A DNA stretch of 41,264 bases, taken from contig JADHWI010000019.1 in NCBI GenBank assembly GCA_016783565.1, forward strand, positions 1 through 41,264, given 5' to 3'. The notes below the pieces were generated by a model, which saw only the letters and a list, made by a program, of their open reading frames with translations, had not been told where the DNA came from and did no database searches. This document shows positions 8,217 to 17,665 of this stretch, piece after piece; positions within the stretch are counted from its first letter, which is position 1; each line of letters opens with the position of its first letter. This DNA is from Kiritimatiellia bacterium (lineage in GTDB: Bacteria > Verrucomicrobiota > Kiritimatiellia > UBA8416 > JADHWI01). A program made the translations under genes and the position numbers.

Positions 8217-9686
8217 TTATTCCTGCCGGGTCAATTGTTTATGAATGGTGCGTGCCATTTCGAGGCCGATGCCGGGGACGACGGTGATATCCTCCACGGA
8301 TGCTCGGGCAAGTTTATGTACGGATCCAAAGTGTTGCAGGAGTTGCTGCTTGCGGTTCGGCCCGATGCCGGGAATTTCATCAAGCGCAGATTCGCGAATG
8401 CGTTTGCTGCGCAGACGGCGGTGATACGTGATGGCAAAACGATGCGCTTCGTCACGCAGTCGTTGCAGCACTTTAAGTGCGTCTGATTCTGCTTTCAGCC
8501 GAATGGGTTTTCCTGGATCTGTGTTGTATATTTCTTCGTATTGTTTTGCGAGTCCTACAGAGGGCAGGTCTGAAAGACCGAGTGCCTCAAGCTCGCGGCG
8601 TGCAGCGCGTAGTTGTGTGATGCCTCCGTCGACCATGATGAGATCCGGTAGTTTAGCGCCTTCCTCGATCAGGCGACTGTAGCGACGTCGTACGGCTTCG
8701 GCAATCATACGCGGATCGTCGATACCGTCCACCCCGGTAATGCGGAAGCGACGGTATCGCTTTCGCTGAGGCATGCCGTCCAGGGCGCAGACCATGCTGG
8801 CTACGGAATAGGTTCCGGAAATGTTTGAGACATCAAACCCTTCAATGACATGTGGTACTCGTGGTAGAGCAAGTTGTTTTTGCAGCTCCTTGATTCCTTC
8901 GAGTGCGGCTTCGTGCTGCTGTTCGGGGGATCGTGTCATGCGTGCATTTTGGCGGATGGTGCGGTCCAGCATGAACAGCGTGTCGCGGATGGCGGCGGCC
9001 TTCTCAAAATTCAGTTCCTCTGCAGCGGTTTCCATCTCTGCCCGCAACCCTTTGAGCAGTTCCGGTTTCTCGCCACGCAGGAAGGCGCAGGTGTCTTCTA
9101 CGCGTTGCGTGTATTCGTCGTGTGTAATTTTTTGTACACAAGGCGCGGAGCAGAAGCGGACAATGTCGTTGATGCAATGTGTGTAGGTGTCGACAGTAGG
9201 TTCGACCGGTGCGCATTTTCGCAGGCCGAATTGCTTTTCGAGAAAGTCGACCGTGGAGCGCGTGGCCAGGGACGAGGCATAAGGTCCGAAATAGGTGGCG
9301 TTATCACGATGGCGGATACGTACCAGTTTCAGGCGTGGCCAGATTTCGGTTTGATCAATCCGGATCAGCAGAAAGCGCTTGTCATCACGAAAGGCGACGT
9401 TGTAACGCGGGCGGTATTCCTTGATCAGACGCCCTTCGGTGAGAATCGCTTCGGCTTCATTGCGTGCCACGAGAAAGTCCAGGTCCGCCGCGCTTTTGAT
9501 TAAGCTGCGTAATTTGGGATCGGCGCTGCGCAACGTGGCCTGGCGGAAATACGTCTGCACGCGTTTGCGCAACGAGCGCGCTTTGCCTACGTAAATGATA
9601 CGTCCGTTGCGGTCGCGCATGATATAGCAACCCGGCTTGTCCGGCAACTCGCGCAGCTTCTTTTTGATTTTATCGGGGACACTCAT
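8217..9686 (-). CDS. uvrC: UvrABC excinuclease subunit C
   Basis: UvrC makes both incisions around a DNA lesion after UvrA and UvrB have located and verified it. The 489-residue product starts with a GIY-YIG nuclease domain (PGCYIMRDRNGRIIYVGKA, about 17-40, with the downstream Arg) for the 3' cut. A UVR motif for UvrB contact lies at about 215-250 (LNFEKAAAIRD). The RNase H-like C-terminal nuclease (GFDVSNISG, then LIMVDGG) makes the 5' cut. A tandem helix-hairpin-helix ends the protein (IPGIGPNRKQQLL and VPGIGLEMARTI). It is shorter than the roughly 600-residue E. coli protein, but all domains are present. The start at 9686 (ATG AGT GTC) gives a natural N-terminus. Confidence 0.96.
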   Translation of the reverse strand: MSVPDKIKKKLRELPDKPGCYIMRDRNGRIIYVGKARSLRKRVQTYFRQATLRSADPKLRSLIKSAADLDFLVARNEAEAILTEGRLIKEYRPRYNVAFRDDKRFLLIRIDQTEIWPRLKLVRIRHRDNATYFGPYASSLATRSTVDFLEKQFGLRKCAPVEPTVDTYTHCINDIVRFCSAPCVQKITHDEYTQRVEDTCAFLRGEKPELLKGLRAEMETAAEELNFEKAAAIRDTLFMLDRTIRQNARMTRSPEQQHEAALEGIKELQKQLALPRVPHVIEGFDVSNISGTYSVASMVCALDGMPQRKRYRRFRITGVDGIDDPRMIAEAVRRRYSRLIEEGAKLPDLIMVDGGITQLRAARRELEALGLSDLPSVGLAKQYEEIYNTDPGKPIRLKAESDALKVLQRLRDEAHRFAITYHRRLRSKRIRESALDEIPGIGPNRKQQLLQHFGSVHKLARASVEDITVVPGIGLEMARTIHKQLTRQE

Positions 9687-9897
9687 GATTTGCAGTGATT
9701 ATCCCATGTCAGGCAGGACTGCGCAAGTGCGCGAGACAGATGAAGGGCCTATTGAGGCGGCATGCTTCTTGTAGCCACGAGCGTGAGCGAGTGGAGTTCT
9801 TTGTTCACGCCTCCTTATCCTCGACCGACGATGAGGCAGAGTTCGGGTACCTGATTGATCATGCTGTTCAGACCGGTCTCGAGATCACGTTCTGAGC

Positions 9898-11532
9898 TCA
9901 GTCGGTAACAGGGTCGATGGGTTTGGCCACGATCTTGAAGAAAGCAGTGTCCGCTTCTGAATCCAACATGTACTCGCGTGTCACATCAGGATCGGTCGAC
10001 GGAGGAAGCGTTTCCTGCAGGGTCCATGGTCCCACCACGTTCGCGGACATCCATACTTCGTATTGAGTATTTGGCGAAAGATCCCATGACAGAATTGCGT
10101 TGCCGTCAGCAAGTTGTACCTCCAGATACACGTTGACGGCCAGTTTGCTTTCTGCAGAATCGTATGACGTCCCCGTCAGAAATTCGTGGTAGTCATCAAA
10201 GCCGTCGCCATCTGTGTCATGCTCTTCGAGTATGGCGCGAACAAACCAGCGCTTGTTGCGAGGGTTGATGGAAACATGCGCTTCATTGGTGATGGCATAG
10301 TGAATCTCATCAAACGGGCTCAGAGAGAGCAATTCAGTGTTTGATGCCAGATTTGACGCGATGTTTTCGATCGGGATGCCCAGCGCGCTCACGGTGGGAA
10401 TAAAGCAATGATTGGTTTGATTGCAATAATCATCACCGCCAACAAGATAGTCTGCGGGAATGTTATCATAGAGGTCCATAAAAGAAGGGCGATAGCCGCC
10501 TGGTGCATTATCCAGAGAGAACGAATAGTAGGAGTTGACGGTCTTTGAGCTACCCAGAATCGAAATGTAGAGTCGGCCGTAGAAGACTTGTGAGGCGGTT
10601 GAGTCTGACTGGGGCAGGGCGTGAATGTCGGCATCAATATTTACGCCAAGGAGACCTTCAGCATGATGCCAGTGAATGATCAATTCGCCGGGATCGAAGG
10701 GTAGCTTCTCCCCGTATCCCGAGCCGTTGCTGATCGCCACACTTTTGCAGTTTGTCGGATATCCGCCATGGTTCATGGCGTCAACAAATGTGTCGCGCTC
10801 AGGCAGACTGCCGCCTGCCGGTGCATCGGGTGCATGACTGTGGTGAGTGATCAGCATCTCTCGGGATGCAGGCGTATCAAGAAGGGTTAGAAAAGCCTTT
10901 ATCTCAGCAAAAAGTTCATTGTCGCTGGCACCGAAGAACTCAAAGAATTCCTGAAGCCCCAGTGGTATATTGGCACCTTCGTGCGGGGCATCGAAACTGA
11001 CCCAGGTATTCACATCGTGGTCTGGCATATCGACCAGTGCCTTGCGGAGCGTCAGACCGCCGAGGCTGACACCGATGGCTACGAACTTGTCGGTACTGTC
11101 AGCGCGATGGGCATTGATGTAGTTGATGGCGCTTTCCGTCAGGGCGGAATTTGCCAGGACGTTGGTGGTGGAATCCCCGAAATTCAGAATGACGATATCG
11201 CGACCATATGCGTGCATCTCATTCATCAGGCCCTGTTCATTTATCAAGGCATAGAGCTCGGGCCAGTTCATGAGGTTGTGCTCGAACCCTTCGATAATCA
11301 GAACCGGGCAATGCAGACCAATTGAATTGGTGTCTGCTTTGGAAATATACAGCAAGCCGGTGGCTTCATAGGGCGGGGCCGATGTAATGGCGATTGTATC
11401 ATCCGGGGGAGGGATGGTTTGCGCGGTTGCGGTCGTCGCCATTGCCAGTACGATAGCCATCATGCTGGCATGTATGGTTTTGCAATCGTGGAAGAGTGCT
11501 TTCTTAAAAACTTTGTCTGTTTTAAAATGCAT
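9898..11532 (-). CDS. Secreted alpha/beta-hydrolase (lipase/PGAP1-like) with C-terminal calcium-type repeat
   Basis: The preferred start ATG at 11532 gives about 544 residues with a signal peptide (basic start, hydrophobic stretch, then ATTATAQ). The frame runs further upstream, but those residues overlap the preceding small gene. The hydrolase core shows VLIIEGF (oxyanion region), the nucleophile elbow GVSLGG, and SFDAPHEGANI, as in lipases and PGAP1-like esterases. Near the C-terminus DTDGDGFDDYHEFLTGT is a thrombospondin-type-3/EF-hand-like calcium motif. After it comes a beta-sandwich-like tail (WDLSPNTQYEVWMSA) common in secreted PVC-group proteins. The substrate is unknown. It is the last gene of a three-gene minus-strand cluster with 43 bp to the preceding stop. 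Confidence 0.75.
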   Translation of the reverse strand: MHFKTDKVFKKALFHDCKTIHASMMAIVLAMATTATAQTIPPPDDTIAITSAPPYEATGLLYISKADTNSIGLHCPVLIIEGFEHNLMNWPELYALINEQGLMNEMHAYGRDIVILNFGDSTTNVLANSALTESAINYINAHRADSTDKFVAIGVSLGGLTLRKALVDMPDHDVNTWVSFDAPHEGANIPLGLQEFFEFFGASDNELFAEIKAFLTLLDTPASREMLITHHSHAPDAPAGGSLPERDTFVDAMNHGGYPTNCKSVAISNGSGYGEKLPFDPGELIIHWHHAEGLLGVNIDADIHALPQSDSTASQVFYGRLYISILGSSKTVNSYYSFSLDNAPGGYRPSFMDLYDNIPADYLVGGDDYCNQTNHCFIPTVSALGIPIENIASNLASNTELLSLSPFDEIHYAITNEAHVSINPRNKRWFVRAILEEHDTDGDGFDDYHEFLTGTSYDSAESKLAVNVYLEVQLADGNAILSWDLSPNTQYEVWMSANVVGPWTLQETLPPSTDPDVTREYMLDSEADTAFFKIVAKPIDPVTD

Positions 11533-11575
11533 GCTGAAATTATGTGGCAAAGGTATGAAAGGCGCAACCATGACC

Positions 11576-11764
11576 TTAACGGGAAGATAAAGATTCATTC
11601 GGAGCCACGCCATATTTTTTCTTGCGCGCTCGGCCTGCGGGGCAGCCGCCGAAGGTCACGATCATTTCGATTTTCTGTAGTACGCGGGCCAGTGGATGTC
11701 CCTTTCGGGCGTTGGTGCACACAGGGCAATGGTTCTCACAGAAGTCAGCGTCTGTTATTTTCAT
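11576..11764 (-). CDS. Cys-rich 62-residue conserved-looking protein
   Basis: I do not recognise a named family. The 62-residue product carries an N-terminal cysteine cluster of the form FCENHCPVC followed by NARKGHPLARVLQKIE. Later comes GGCPAGRARKKKYGV and a basic tail. The four Cys and two His could bind a metal, as in small zinc ribbons, but this is a guess. The start ATG at 11764 has AAAGGA five bases upstream, and the stop lies 43 bp before the hydrolase start. It is 19 bp downstream of the C39-like peptidase gene. Good ribosome site, tight spacing and biased composition support a real gene. Confidence 0.6.
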   Translation of the reverse strand: MKITDADFCENHCPVCTNARKGHPLARVLQKIEMIVTFGGCPAGRARKKKYGVAPNESLSSR

Positions 11765-11783
11765 CATGATCCTTTCGGTTGAA

Positions 11784-12527
11784 TCATTTGGCAAACACCA
11801 GTGTCTTGCCGTACCAAATCTTTTGAAAACGTTCGCGTGAGATTGTGCGGGCTCCGTAGGCGGGATCAACGAAGTGGACGCCTTTGTCGGAGAATTCAGT
11901 TAATAGCGTCATGTGGCGGACTGTGGGCAGTGTGGAAACAGTGACCAGTGCCGGCCCACCTTGGCGTTCAAGTTCGGATAGCGACATGACACCGCATGTT
12001 ACTACGCGCAGGCCAAAACATTCAGCCGCCCAGATAAGATTGTTCAGTGCTGTGCCTTCGATCGTGGTGCCTGCCAACAGCGTCAGCTCGCGTTCGGTTA
12101 CCCCGAGTTGTTTTCCTCGCGCAAGGAGTAGATTGCCGAGTGAGACCGGTGCGCAGGTGTATTCCGCGGTCTGACGCAGATGACCTTGTTCATCCCACCG
12201 GCATTGCTCCTGCAGAAAGAAATGAATGGGCACGGTGCGCCATAGTGTAAGGCCCAGGATAAACGCACAGACCAGGCAGACCTGGATGGCGAGACGTTTC
12301 GTGAGTGTAGTCCGTTCCCGCCAAACTACGCTGGCGGTGAAACCAAGCCCCGCAAGGGCAAAGATGATCCATTTGCCTCGATGCGCAAACCATTCTGCGG
12401 CCTGCCACCCGAAGGCGTCTGTCTCGGCGTGCTGTCGTGCCGCCCATGCCAGTCCCAGCCAGATGAACAGGACCACCGGTAGCAGCAGGCGTGTAACAAG
12501 TCTTTGCTTTGATGCATCTTTCGACAT
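11784..12527 (-). CDS. Membrane-anchored C39-family (bacteriocin-type) cysteine peptidase
   Basis: The 247-residue product has three N-terminal hydrophobic segments (about 13-30, 52-66 and 78-95), then a papain-like domain. The catalytic Cys lies in QTAEYTCAPVSLGNLL, the His in TVRHMTLL, and the Asp in FVDPAYG. This is the Peptidase_C39 order seen in double-glycine leader peptidases, here without ABC transporter domains. Such stand-alone, membrane-tethered C39-like proteins may cleave or bind short peptides outside the cytoplasm. It heads a minus-strand cluster with a Cys-rich mini-protein and a secreted hydrolase. It diverges from the debranching-enzyme gene over about 180 bp. Confidence 0.8.
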   Translation of the reverse strand: MSKDASKQRLVTRLLLPVVLFIWLGLAWAARQHAETDAFGWQAAEWFAHRGKWIIFALAGLGFTASVVWRERTTLTKRLAIQVCLVCAFILGLTLWRTVPIHFFLQEQCRWDEQGHLRQTAEYTCAPVSLGNLLLARGKQLGVTERELTLLAGTTIEGTALNNLIWAAECFGLRVVTCGVMSLSELERQGGPALVTVSTLPTVRHMTLLTEFSDKGVHFVDPAYGARTISRERFQKIWYGKTLVFAK

Positions 12528-12710
12528 GACTTTTCACCATAATAGACTTCTGCTTCCTGTGCAATAGCAAGCGGCGTTCATGCGCAGCTCTGGAAAACCG
12601 CTCTACGGCCACAATCCGCACTCCGCACTCCAAAATCCACAATTCTCCCTTCCCTCGTACTCGACAGCTCATGGTGCAGGGATTACATTGCGGACTGGAG
12701 AGGATTGAGG

Positions 12711-15700
12711 ATGAATGGATTGAAACAGAGCCCGGCTCCGGGAAGTTACTCCGTGGTGTATCGTGGAGATGTGGTGGAATTTTTGCTGACGGTTCCAGAT
12801 GCACCGGATGGCAAAGCATGGCTGCGCACGAATATCGGGCATGCCGTCGTGCACCGACGCGAGATCATTCGGGCGGTTGAACAGGGGAAATCGATATTGT
12901 CCCGTGACTGGCACGACATTGCCATGGAGCGCGTGCAACCGGATTTGTTCAGATTGTGTTTGCCGGTACTGGAACCGGGCTGCTTTAAGGCGAAGTCTTT
13001 CTTTTTGCCTGCGGGGCAGAGCGAACCCCTTTGGCCTGCAGGCGACAATGCTCGGATCAAGGTTGAACCCGAAGCCTATGCCGGCGGGAACTCCCTGTAT
13101 ACCGCCTTTGTGCGGCAGTTTCATACGGATGGCAGACAGAAATTGACAGCGGAACAGGTGCATGCCGTCAATACCTTGGAAAAAGATGGTTATCATGTCA
13201 TTCCGCAGTCCGGGACGTTTCGTAATCTGATCAAGGAACTCGATTTTATCACTGGTACACTGCGCTGTAGGATTATTCAGCTTCTGCCGATTCATCCCAC
13301 GCCCACGACCTATGCCCGCATGGGCCGCTATGGCAGCCCGTTTGCCGTGATCGATTTTATGGATGTGGATCCGGCGCTGGCGGAGTTTGATCGGCAGACG
13401 ACACCGCTTCAGCAGTTCATTGAGCTGGTCGATGCAGTACACGCCCGCGGGGCCAGGCTGTTTCTGGATATTCCCATCAACCACACGGGCTGGGCATCCA
13501 CGTTGCAAGTGCATCATCCCGAGTGGTTCGAGCGCACTGAAGATGACCGTTTCCGTTCGCCGGGCGCCTGGGGAGTGACGTGGGAGGATCTGTCACAGTT
13601 GAACTATGAGGTCCGTCATCTCTGGGAGTATATTGCAGAAGTCTTTTTGTTCTGGTGTCGGCAGGGTGTGGATGGATTCCGTTGTGATGCGGGTTATATG
13701 GTTCCTGAGATGGTGTGGGAATATGTCGTGGCCAAGGTGCGCACACAATATCCTGATACGATCTTTATGTTGGAAGGTCTGGGCGGGAAGGTCACCGTTA
13801 CGGAATCTCTGATGTCCAAGGCGGGATTGGATTGGGCCTACAGTGAATTGTTTCAGCAGTACACGCGTGAACAGATCGAATATTATCTTCCGGATGCCAT
13901 ACGAATCTCGCAGGAAAAGGGTCTCCTGATTCATTTTGCCGAGACGCACGACAACAATCGTCTTGCAGCCACATCGTCGGGGTATGCCCGTATGCGTACA
14001 GCCCTGGCAGCGTTGCTGTCGGATGGTGGTGGCTTCGGCATTACCAATGGTGTTGAGTGGTTGGCCACAGAGAAAGTGGATGTGCATGGTGCCCCTTCCA
14101 TGAATTGGGGGTGCTCCGAAAATCTGGTAGAGCATATTCAGCGTTTGAATACAATAGTGTCTCATCACCCTGCGTTCGTGCCGGGAGTTCCTTTGCGTCT
14201 GGTGCACAACAGCCATGATAACGCAATCGCGTTGCTGCGATCCTGTCCGGCTGAACGTGATACATGCCTGGTGATTGTAAACTTGAATCATACCGACGCT
14301 GGGCATGTGAGTTGGCGTTGCGCCGATTTTGATCCCCCCAATGGACAGGTTGTCGATCTGCTGGCGAATGATGCGGTGACATTATGCAGGGAGAATGATG
14401 CATGGATGTGTCACCTCGGCCCGGGCCAGGTGTTCCTGCTTTCAATCGATACCCGCATACCTGCCCGTATCGACGCATGGCTCGCGGGTCCGGTGGAGCC
14501 TGAAGAGCGCACGCTACGGCGTCTGAGTGCCAAAGCGTTGGACATTATTGTGGAATCCAATGGACTACAGGATGTCAGTGCATTGAATACAACGCTGCGC
14601 GGACAATCCCTGGCGCGCGATCCATGGGCTTATTGTGTTTCTGCGTTTGATGGTATTCCCCGCGTCACCACTTGGACTTGGCCTGCTGATGTGCGTCGTA
14701 AGGTCATGATTCCTCCGGGGAACTGTCTGCTGGTGCGGGCGCCACATCGTTTTTCTTTGGATGTTTCTTTTGAACAACATCCGGCTATGCATGATCATGC
14801 TTTGCCCGCACAGGATGGTTCGTGGTTCGCGGTGCTTCTTCCGAAGGTGAAGCACCGGGAGCACACCGCTGCACAAATGCAAATTTCTGTTTTCGCACCG
14901 GATGAATCATCACGCGGTTGTGCGCCGCTGCTCTTTCTGTCCCATGTATCGCATGCGGAGGTTTATAGCACGGTAGACCAGGCTCTGACGCGGACACATG
15001 GTTTGTATACGCTTTGCGGAAATGAATCGGGTGCCATGGCGCAGGTGCAGGGCTGTTGGGGAGAGCTGCGCAGTCAGTACGATGCCCTTCTGGCTGGCAA
15101 TTTGCATCCCTCGGTTCCGTCTGACCGACAGGTCATGCTGACACGCTGTCGCGTGTGGCTGGTCTACCGCGGGTATTCCCAGTCGGTGGATATCAACTGC
15201 TTGAACACGTTTTCTCAGGCGGAGGATGGAACGGTCGCCTGGCGCTTTTCTGTGCCGGGTGGATTAGGCAAGTTGGTGCCGCTTTCGATTGTTCTTCGAC
15301 TTTGTCCCGGCGGTAATCGTATTGAGCTGACTGTGGCGCGGCACAAGGCTCGCGGGGCACATCGCCTCGATGACCATAGTCCGGTGCGGATCATTGTGCG
15401 TCCCGACATAGAGGACCGTAGTTCGCACGCCTCGACCAAGGCGTACGCGGGACCCGAGCACACCTGGCCGCAGGCTGTTGAGCCTGCGGCGCAGGGATTT
15501 GTTTTCTCGCCGTATGGCGATCATGCTTTGCACATGCAGGTCGATGAGGGCACGTTCGTGCATGAATCTGAGTGGCAGTACATGGTGGGGCATCCCTTCG
15601 AGGCGAAGCGTGGTCTTGAACCTAATGGCGACCTGTTCAGTCCCGGCTATTTTACCTTTGAGCTCACCGGGGGACGCGCCAACATGCTGGCAGGGGAGAT

Positions 15701-16964
15701 TACTGTTTCCGGTGCCGCGCCCTGTTCCATGGATATGGTGAGTTTGCCTGCACCTACGCCCGAAACGGTGACCGTACCGATCGACACGGCAATGGAGCGC
15801 GCGCTGGCGACGTATGTCGTGCGTCGTGGTAATGGTAAAACGGTTCTTGCCGGATACCCGTGGTTTCTGGACTGGGGGCGCGATACTCTGATTGCCCTGC
15901 GAGGTATGATCGCGGCAGGTTATCATCGTGAATCGTGTGAGATTCTTTTGCAGTTTGCGACCATGGAACGCAATGGGACGCTTCCCAATATGCTTATTGC
16001 GGATGACGATACTAATCGTGATACGTCGGATGCACCCTTGTGGTTTTGCGTCGCTTGTCGTGATCTCCTGCTCGTGGCAGGCGAAGAAATCCTGGATGCG
16101 TCCTGTGGAGAGCGTGCGCTTCGGGACGTATTGCTCAGTATAGGGGAGCATCTTTGTCGCGGTGCTGAAAACGGCGTGAAGATGGACCAGGAATCGGGTT
16201 TGCTTTACAGCCCGTCGCACTACACCTGGATGGACACAAATCATCCCGCCGGCACGCCTCGTCAGGGATATGCGGTGGAGATACAGGCGTTGTGGTATGC
16301 GGCGTTGAGTTTTCTGGCCACGGTTGAAGGCGAGGCCGGTGAACGCTGGTCCGATTTGGCTGCAAAAGTGCAGGCATCGTTGATGTCACTTTTTGTGCGC
16401 GAGGATCAGGGGTATTTGTGTGATTGTCTGCATGCCGATGCGGGAACGCCGGCCGCTGTGGCAGTGGCTGATGACGCCCTACGCTCAAACCAACTGTTGG
16501 CGCTGACCCTTGGTGCCGTGACGGATCGGGCACTGTCGGCAAGCATCCTGCGGCACTGTGAAGAGTTGCTTGTGCCGGGGGCCATTCGTAGCCTGGCGGA
16601 TCGACCGGTTTCGGTTCCGATTCCTGTCTCTCATAATGGTGTGGTGTTGAACGACCCTCACCAGCCTTACCAGGGACATTATTGCGGAGATGAAGATACG
16701 CGCCGTAAACCGGCCTATCATAATGGCACGGCCTGGACCTGGCCTTTCCCATCTTACGCGGAAGCGATGGTCTCAGTATATGGAGATGCGATTCGGCCGC
16801 AGGCCCTGGCCATTCTGCACAGTGCGACAGAGCTGATTAATCGGGATTGTCTCGGGCATGTTCCCGAGATTGTGGATGGTGATGCGCCGCACATTTCTCG
16901 CGGTTGCGGTGCACAAGCCTGGGGCGTCTCAGAGCTTTATCGTGTGCTCAAGCTGTTGCGCTAG
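12711..16964 (+). CDS. Glycogen debranching enzyme: GH13 amylase domain fused to GH133 amylo-alpha-1,6-glucosidase
   Basis: Bifunctional glucan hydrolase of 1417 residues. The N-terminal half (about 180-560) is a GH13 barrel. IPINHTG, the nucleophile Asp in GVDGFRCDAGY, the acid Glu in FMLEGLGG and AETHDNNR are all present, so the site looks active. The middle is beta-rich. The C-terminal half (about 1020-1415) is the GDE_C (alpha/alpha)6 domain with GYPWFLDWGRDTLIALRG and NMLIADDDTNRDTSDAPLWF. Fusion of the two activities recalls eukaryotic debranching enzyme. It would move or release branch stubs left by GlgP, which is encoded at 33502. ATG 12711 is chosen over the upstream TTG because GGAGAGG lies 7 bases before it. 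The 3' end overlaps rsmI by 4 bp, convergently. Confidence 0.9.
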   Translation: MNGLKQSPAPGSYSVVYRGDVVEFLLTVPDAPDGKAWLRTNIGHAVVHRREIIRAVEQGKSILSRDWHDIAMERVQPDLFRLCLPVLEPGCFKAKSFFLPAGQSEPLWPAGDNARIKVEPEAYAGGNSLYTAFVRQFHTDGRQKLTAEQVHAVNTLEKDGYHVIPQSGTFRNLIKELDFITGTLRCRIIQLLPIHPTPTTYARMGRYGSPFAVIDFMDVDPALAEFDRQTTPLQQFIELVDAVHARGARLFLDIPINHTGWASTLQVHHPEWFERTEDDRFRSPGAWGVTWEDLSQLNYEVRHLWEYIAEVFLFWCRQGVDGFRCDAGYMVPEMVWEYVVAKVRTQYPDTIFMLEGLGGKVTVTESLMSKAGLDWAYSELFQQYTREQIEYYLPDAIRISQEKGLLIHFAETHDNNRLAATSSGYARMRTALAALLSDGGGFGITNGVEWLATEKVDVHGAPSMNWGCSENLVEHIQRLNTIVSHHPAFVPGVPLRLVHNSHDNAIALLRSCPAERDTCLVIVNLNHTDAGHVSWRCADFDPPNGQVVDLLANDAVTLCRENDAWMCHLGPGQVFLLSIDTRIPARIDAWLAGPVEPEERTLRRLSAKALDIIVESNGLQDVSALNTTLRGQSLARDPWAYCVSAFDGIPRVTTWTWPADVRRKVMIPPGNCLLVRAPHRFSLDVSFEQHPAMHDHALPAQDGSWFAVLLPKVKHREHTAAQMQISVFAPDESSRGCAPLLFLSHVSHAEVYSTVDQALTRTHGLYTLCGNESGAMAQVQGCWGELRSQYDALLAGNLHPSVPSDRQVMLTRCRVWLVYRGYSQSVDINCLNTFSQAEDGTVAWRFSVPGGLGKLVPLSIVLRLCPGGNRIELTVARHKARGAHRLDDHSPVRIIVRPDIEDRSSHASTKAYAGPEHTWPQAVEPAAQGFVFSPYGDHALHMQVDEGTFVHESEWQYMVGHPFEAKRGLEPNGDLFSPGYFTFELTGGRANMLAGEITVSGAAPCSMDMVSLPAPTPETVTVPIDTAMERALATYVVRRGNGKTVLAGYPWFLDWGRDTLIALRGMIAAGYHRESCEILLQFATMERNGTLPNMLIADDDTNRDTSDAPLWFCVACRDLLLVAGEEILDASCGERALRDVLLSIGEHLCRGAENGVKMDQESGLLYSPSHYTWMDTNHPAGTPRQGYAVEIQALWYAALSFLATVEGEAGERWSDLAAKVQASLMSLFVREDQGYLCDCLHADAGTPAAVAVADDALRSNQLLALTLGAVTDRALSASILRHCEELLVPGAIRSLADRPVSVPIPVSHNGVVLNDPHQPYQGHYCGDEDTRRKPAYHNGTAWTWPFPSYAEAMVSVYGDAIRPQALAILHSATELINRDCLGHVPEIVDGDAPHISRGCGAQAWGVSELYRVLKLLR

Positions 16965-17665
16965 CACTCTGTGGATTGGGATCGAATGAATTTGGGGTGT
17001 TTTCCAGCGATGACCATGGAGACCTCTCCCTTGACTTTGACGTCGGTGAATGCTTCGACCAGGTCGGAGAGATATCCACGTGAAACGCGTTGGAATTTTT
17101 TGGTCAGCTCAAGGCAGACTGCGGCTCGCCGGTCTCCCAGGACGTCAAGGGCTGTTTGTAGCGTAGGTCGTACACGGTAGGGAGATTCGAAAAGGATAAG
17201 TGTGTGAGCCATGGCCGCGTCTTCCTCGAAAAAATGTTTCCGTTTACCCGGTTTCCGTGGGGGGTAGCCTTTGAAGGTGTAGCTGGAAGTCGGCAGTCCG
17301 GATTGCAGAAGGGCCAGCGGTACGGCTGAGGCGCCGGGGATAACATCCAACTCCACTCCGTGCTCCAGAGCCAGCGAGATCAGGCGATACCCTGGGTCGC
17401 TGATGCCCGGATAGCCCCCATCGCTGCACAGAGCGATATCGCGGCCCTGTTCAAAGTGAGAAATCAGAATCTTCCCCATCCGCCCTTCAATACCCTCGCG
17501 GTAGGACATCATGATGTCCGGACGTGGTATATGAAAATGCGTCAGGAGTTTCCAGGTGCGACGGGTATCTTCGCAGGCAATGCCCTCAACGTGTTTAAGC
17601 ACTTTAACTGCGCGGGGACTCAAGTCATCCAAATTTCCTACCGGTGTTGCAACAACATAAAGCAT
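16961..17665 (-). CDS. rsmI: 16S rRNA 2'-O-ribose C1402 methyltransferase
   Basis: RsmI methylates the ribose of C1402 in 16S rRNA in the decoding centre, using S-adenosylmethionine. The 234-residue protein is a complete tetrapyrrole-methylase-fold enzyme. It has the N-terminal LYVVATPVGNLDDLSPRA, the signature IACEDTRRTWKLL, the loop LCSDGGYPGISDPGY and the adenine-pocket region VIPGASAVPLALLQSG. ESPYRV and LTKKFQRVSRG follow. It is shorter than E. coli RsmI (about 285) because it lacks much of the C-terminal extension, as seen in other lineages. It ends by overlapping the stop of the convergent debranching gene by 4 bp. Confidence 0.95.
   Translation of the reverse strand: MLYVVATPVGNLDDLSPRAVKVLKHVEGIACEDTRRTWKLLTHFHIPRPDIMMSYREGIEGRMGKILISHFEQGRDIALCSDGGYPGISDPGYRLISLALEHGVELDVIPGASAVPLALLQSGLPTSSYTFKGYPPRKPGKRKHFFEEDAAMAHTLILFESPYRVRPTLQTALDVLGDRRAAVCLELTKKFQRVSRGYLSDLVEAFTDVKVKGEVSMVIAGKHPKFIRSQSTEC

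Noticed and set aside
9695..9895. 66-aa open frame between uvrC and the hydrolase gene
   Set aside because: It has no ribosome site and includes a REP-like tract (CCACGAGCGTGAGCGAGTGG). The C-terminal part looks protein-like but matches nothing I know; at best a gene remnant.
12190..12819. 209-aa minus-strand open frame upstream of the C39 peptidase gene
   Set aside because: It covers the divergent promoter region and overlaps two better supported genes in other frames.
15264..16244. 326-aa open frame antisense to the debranching gene
   Set aside because: It lies fully within a strongly supported coding region and has no recognisable motif or ribosome site.
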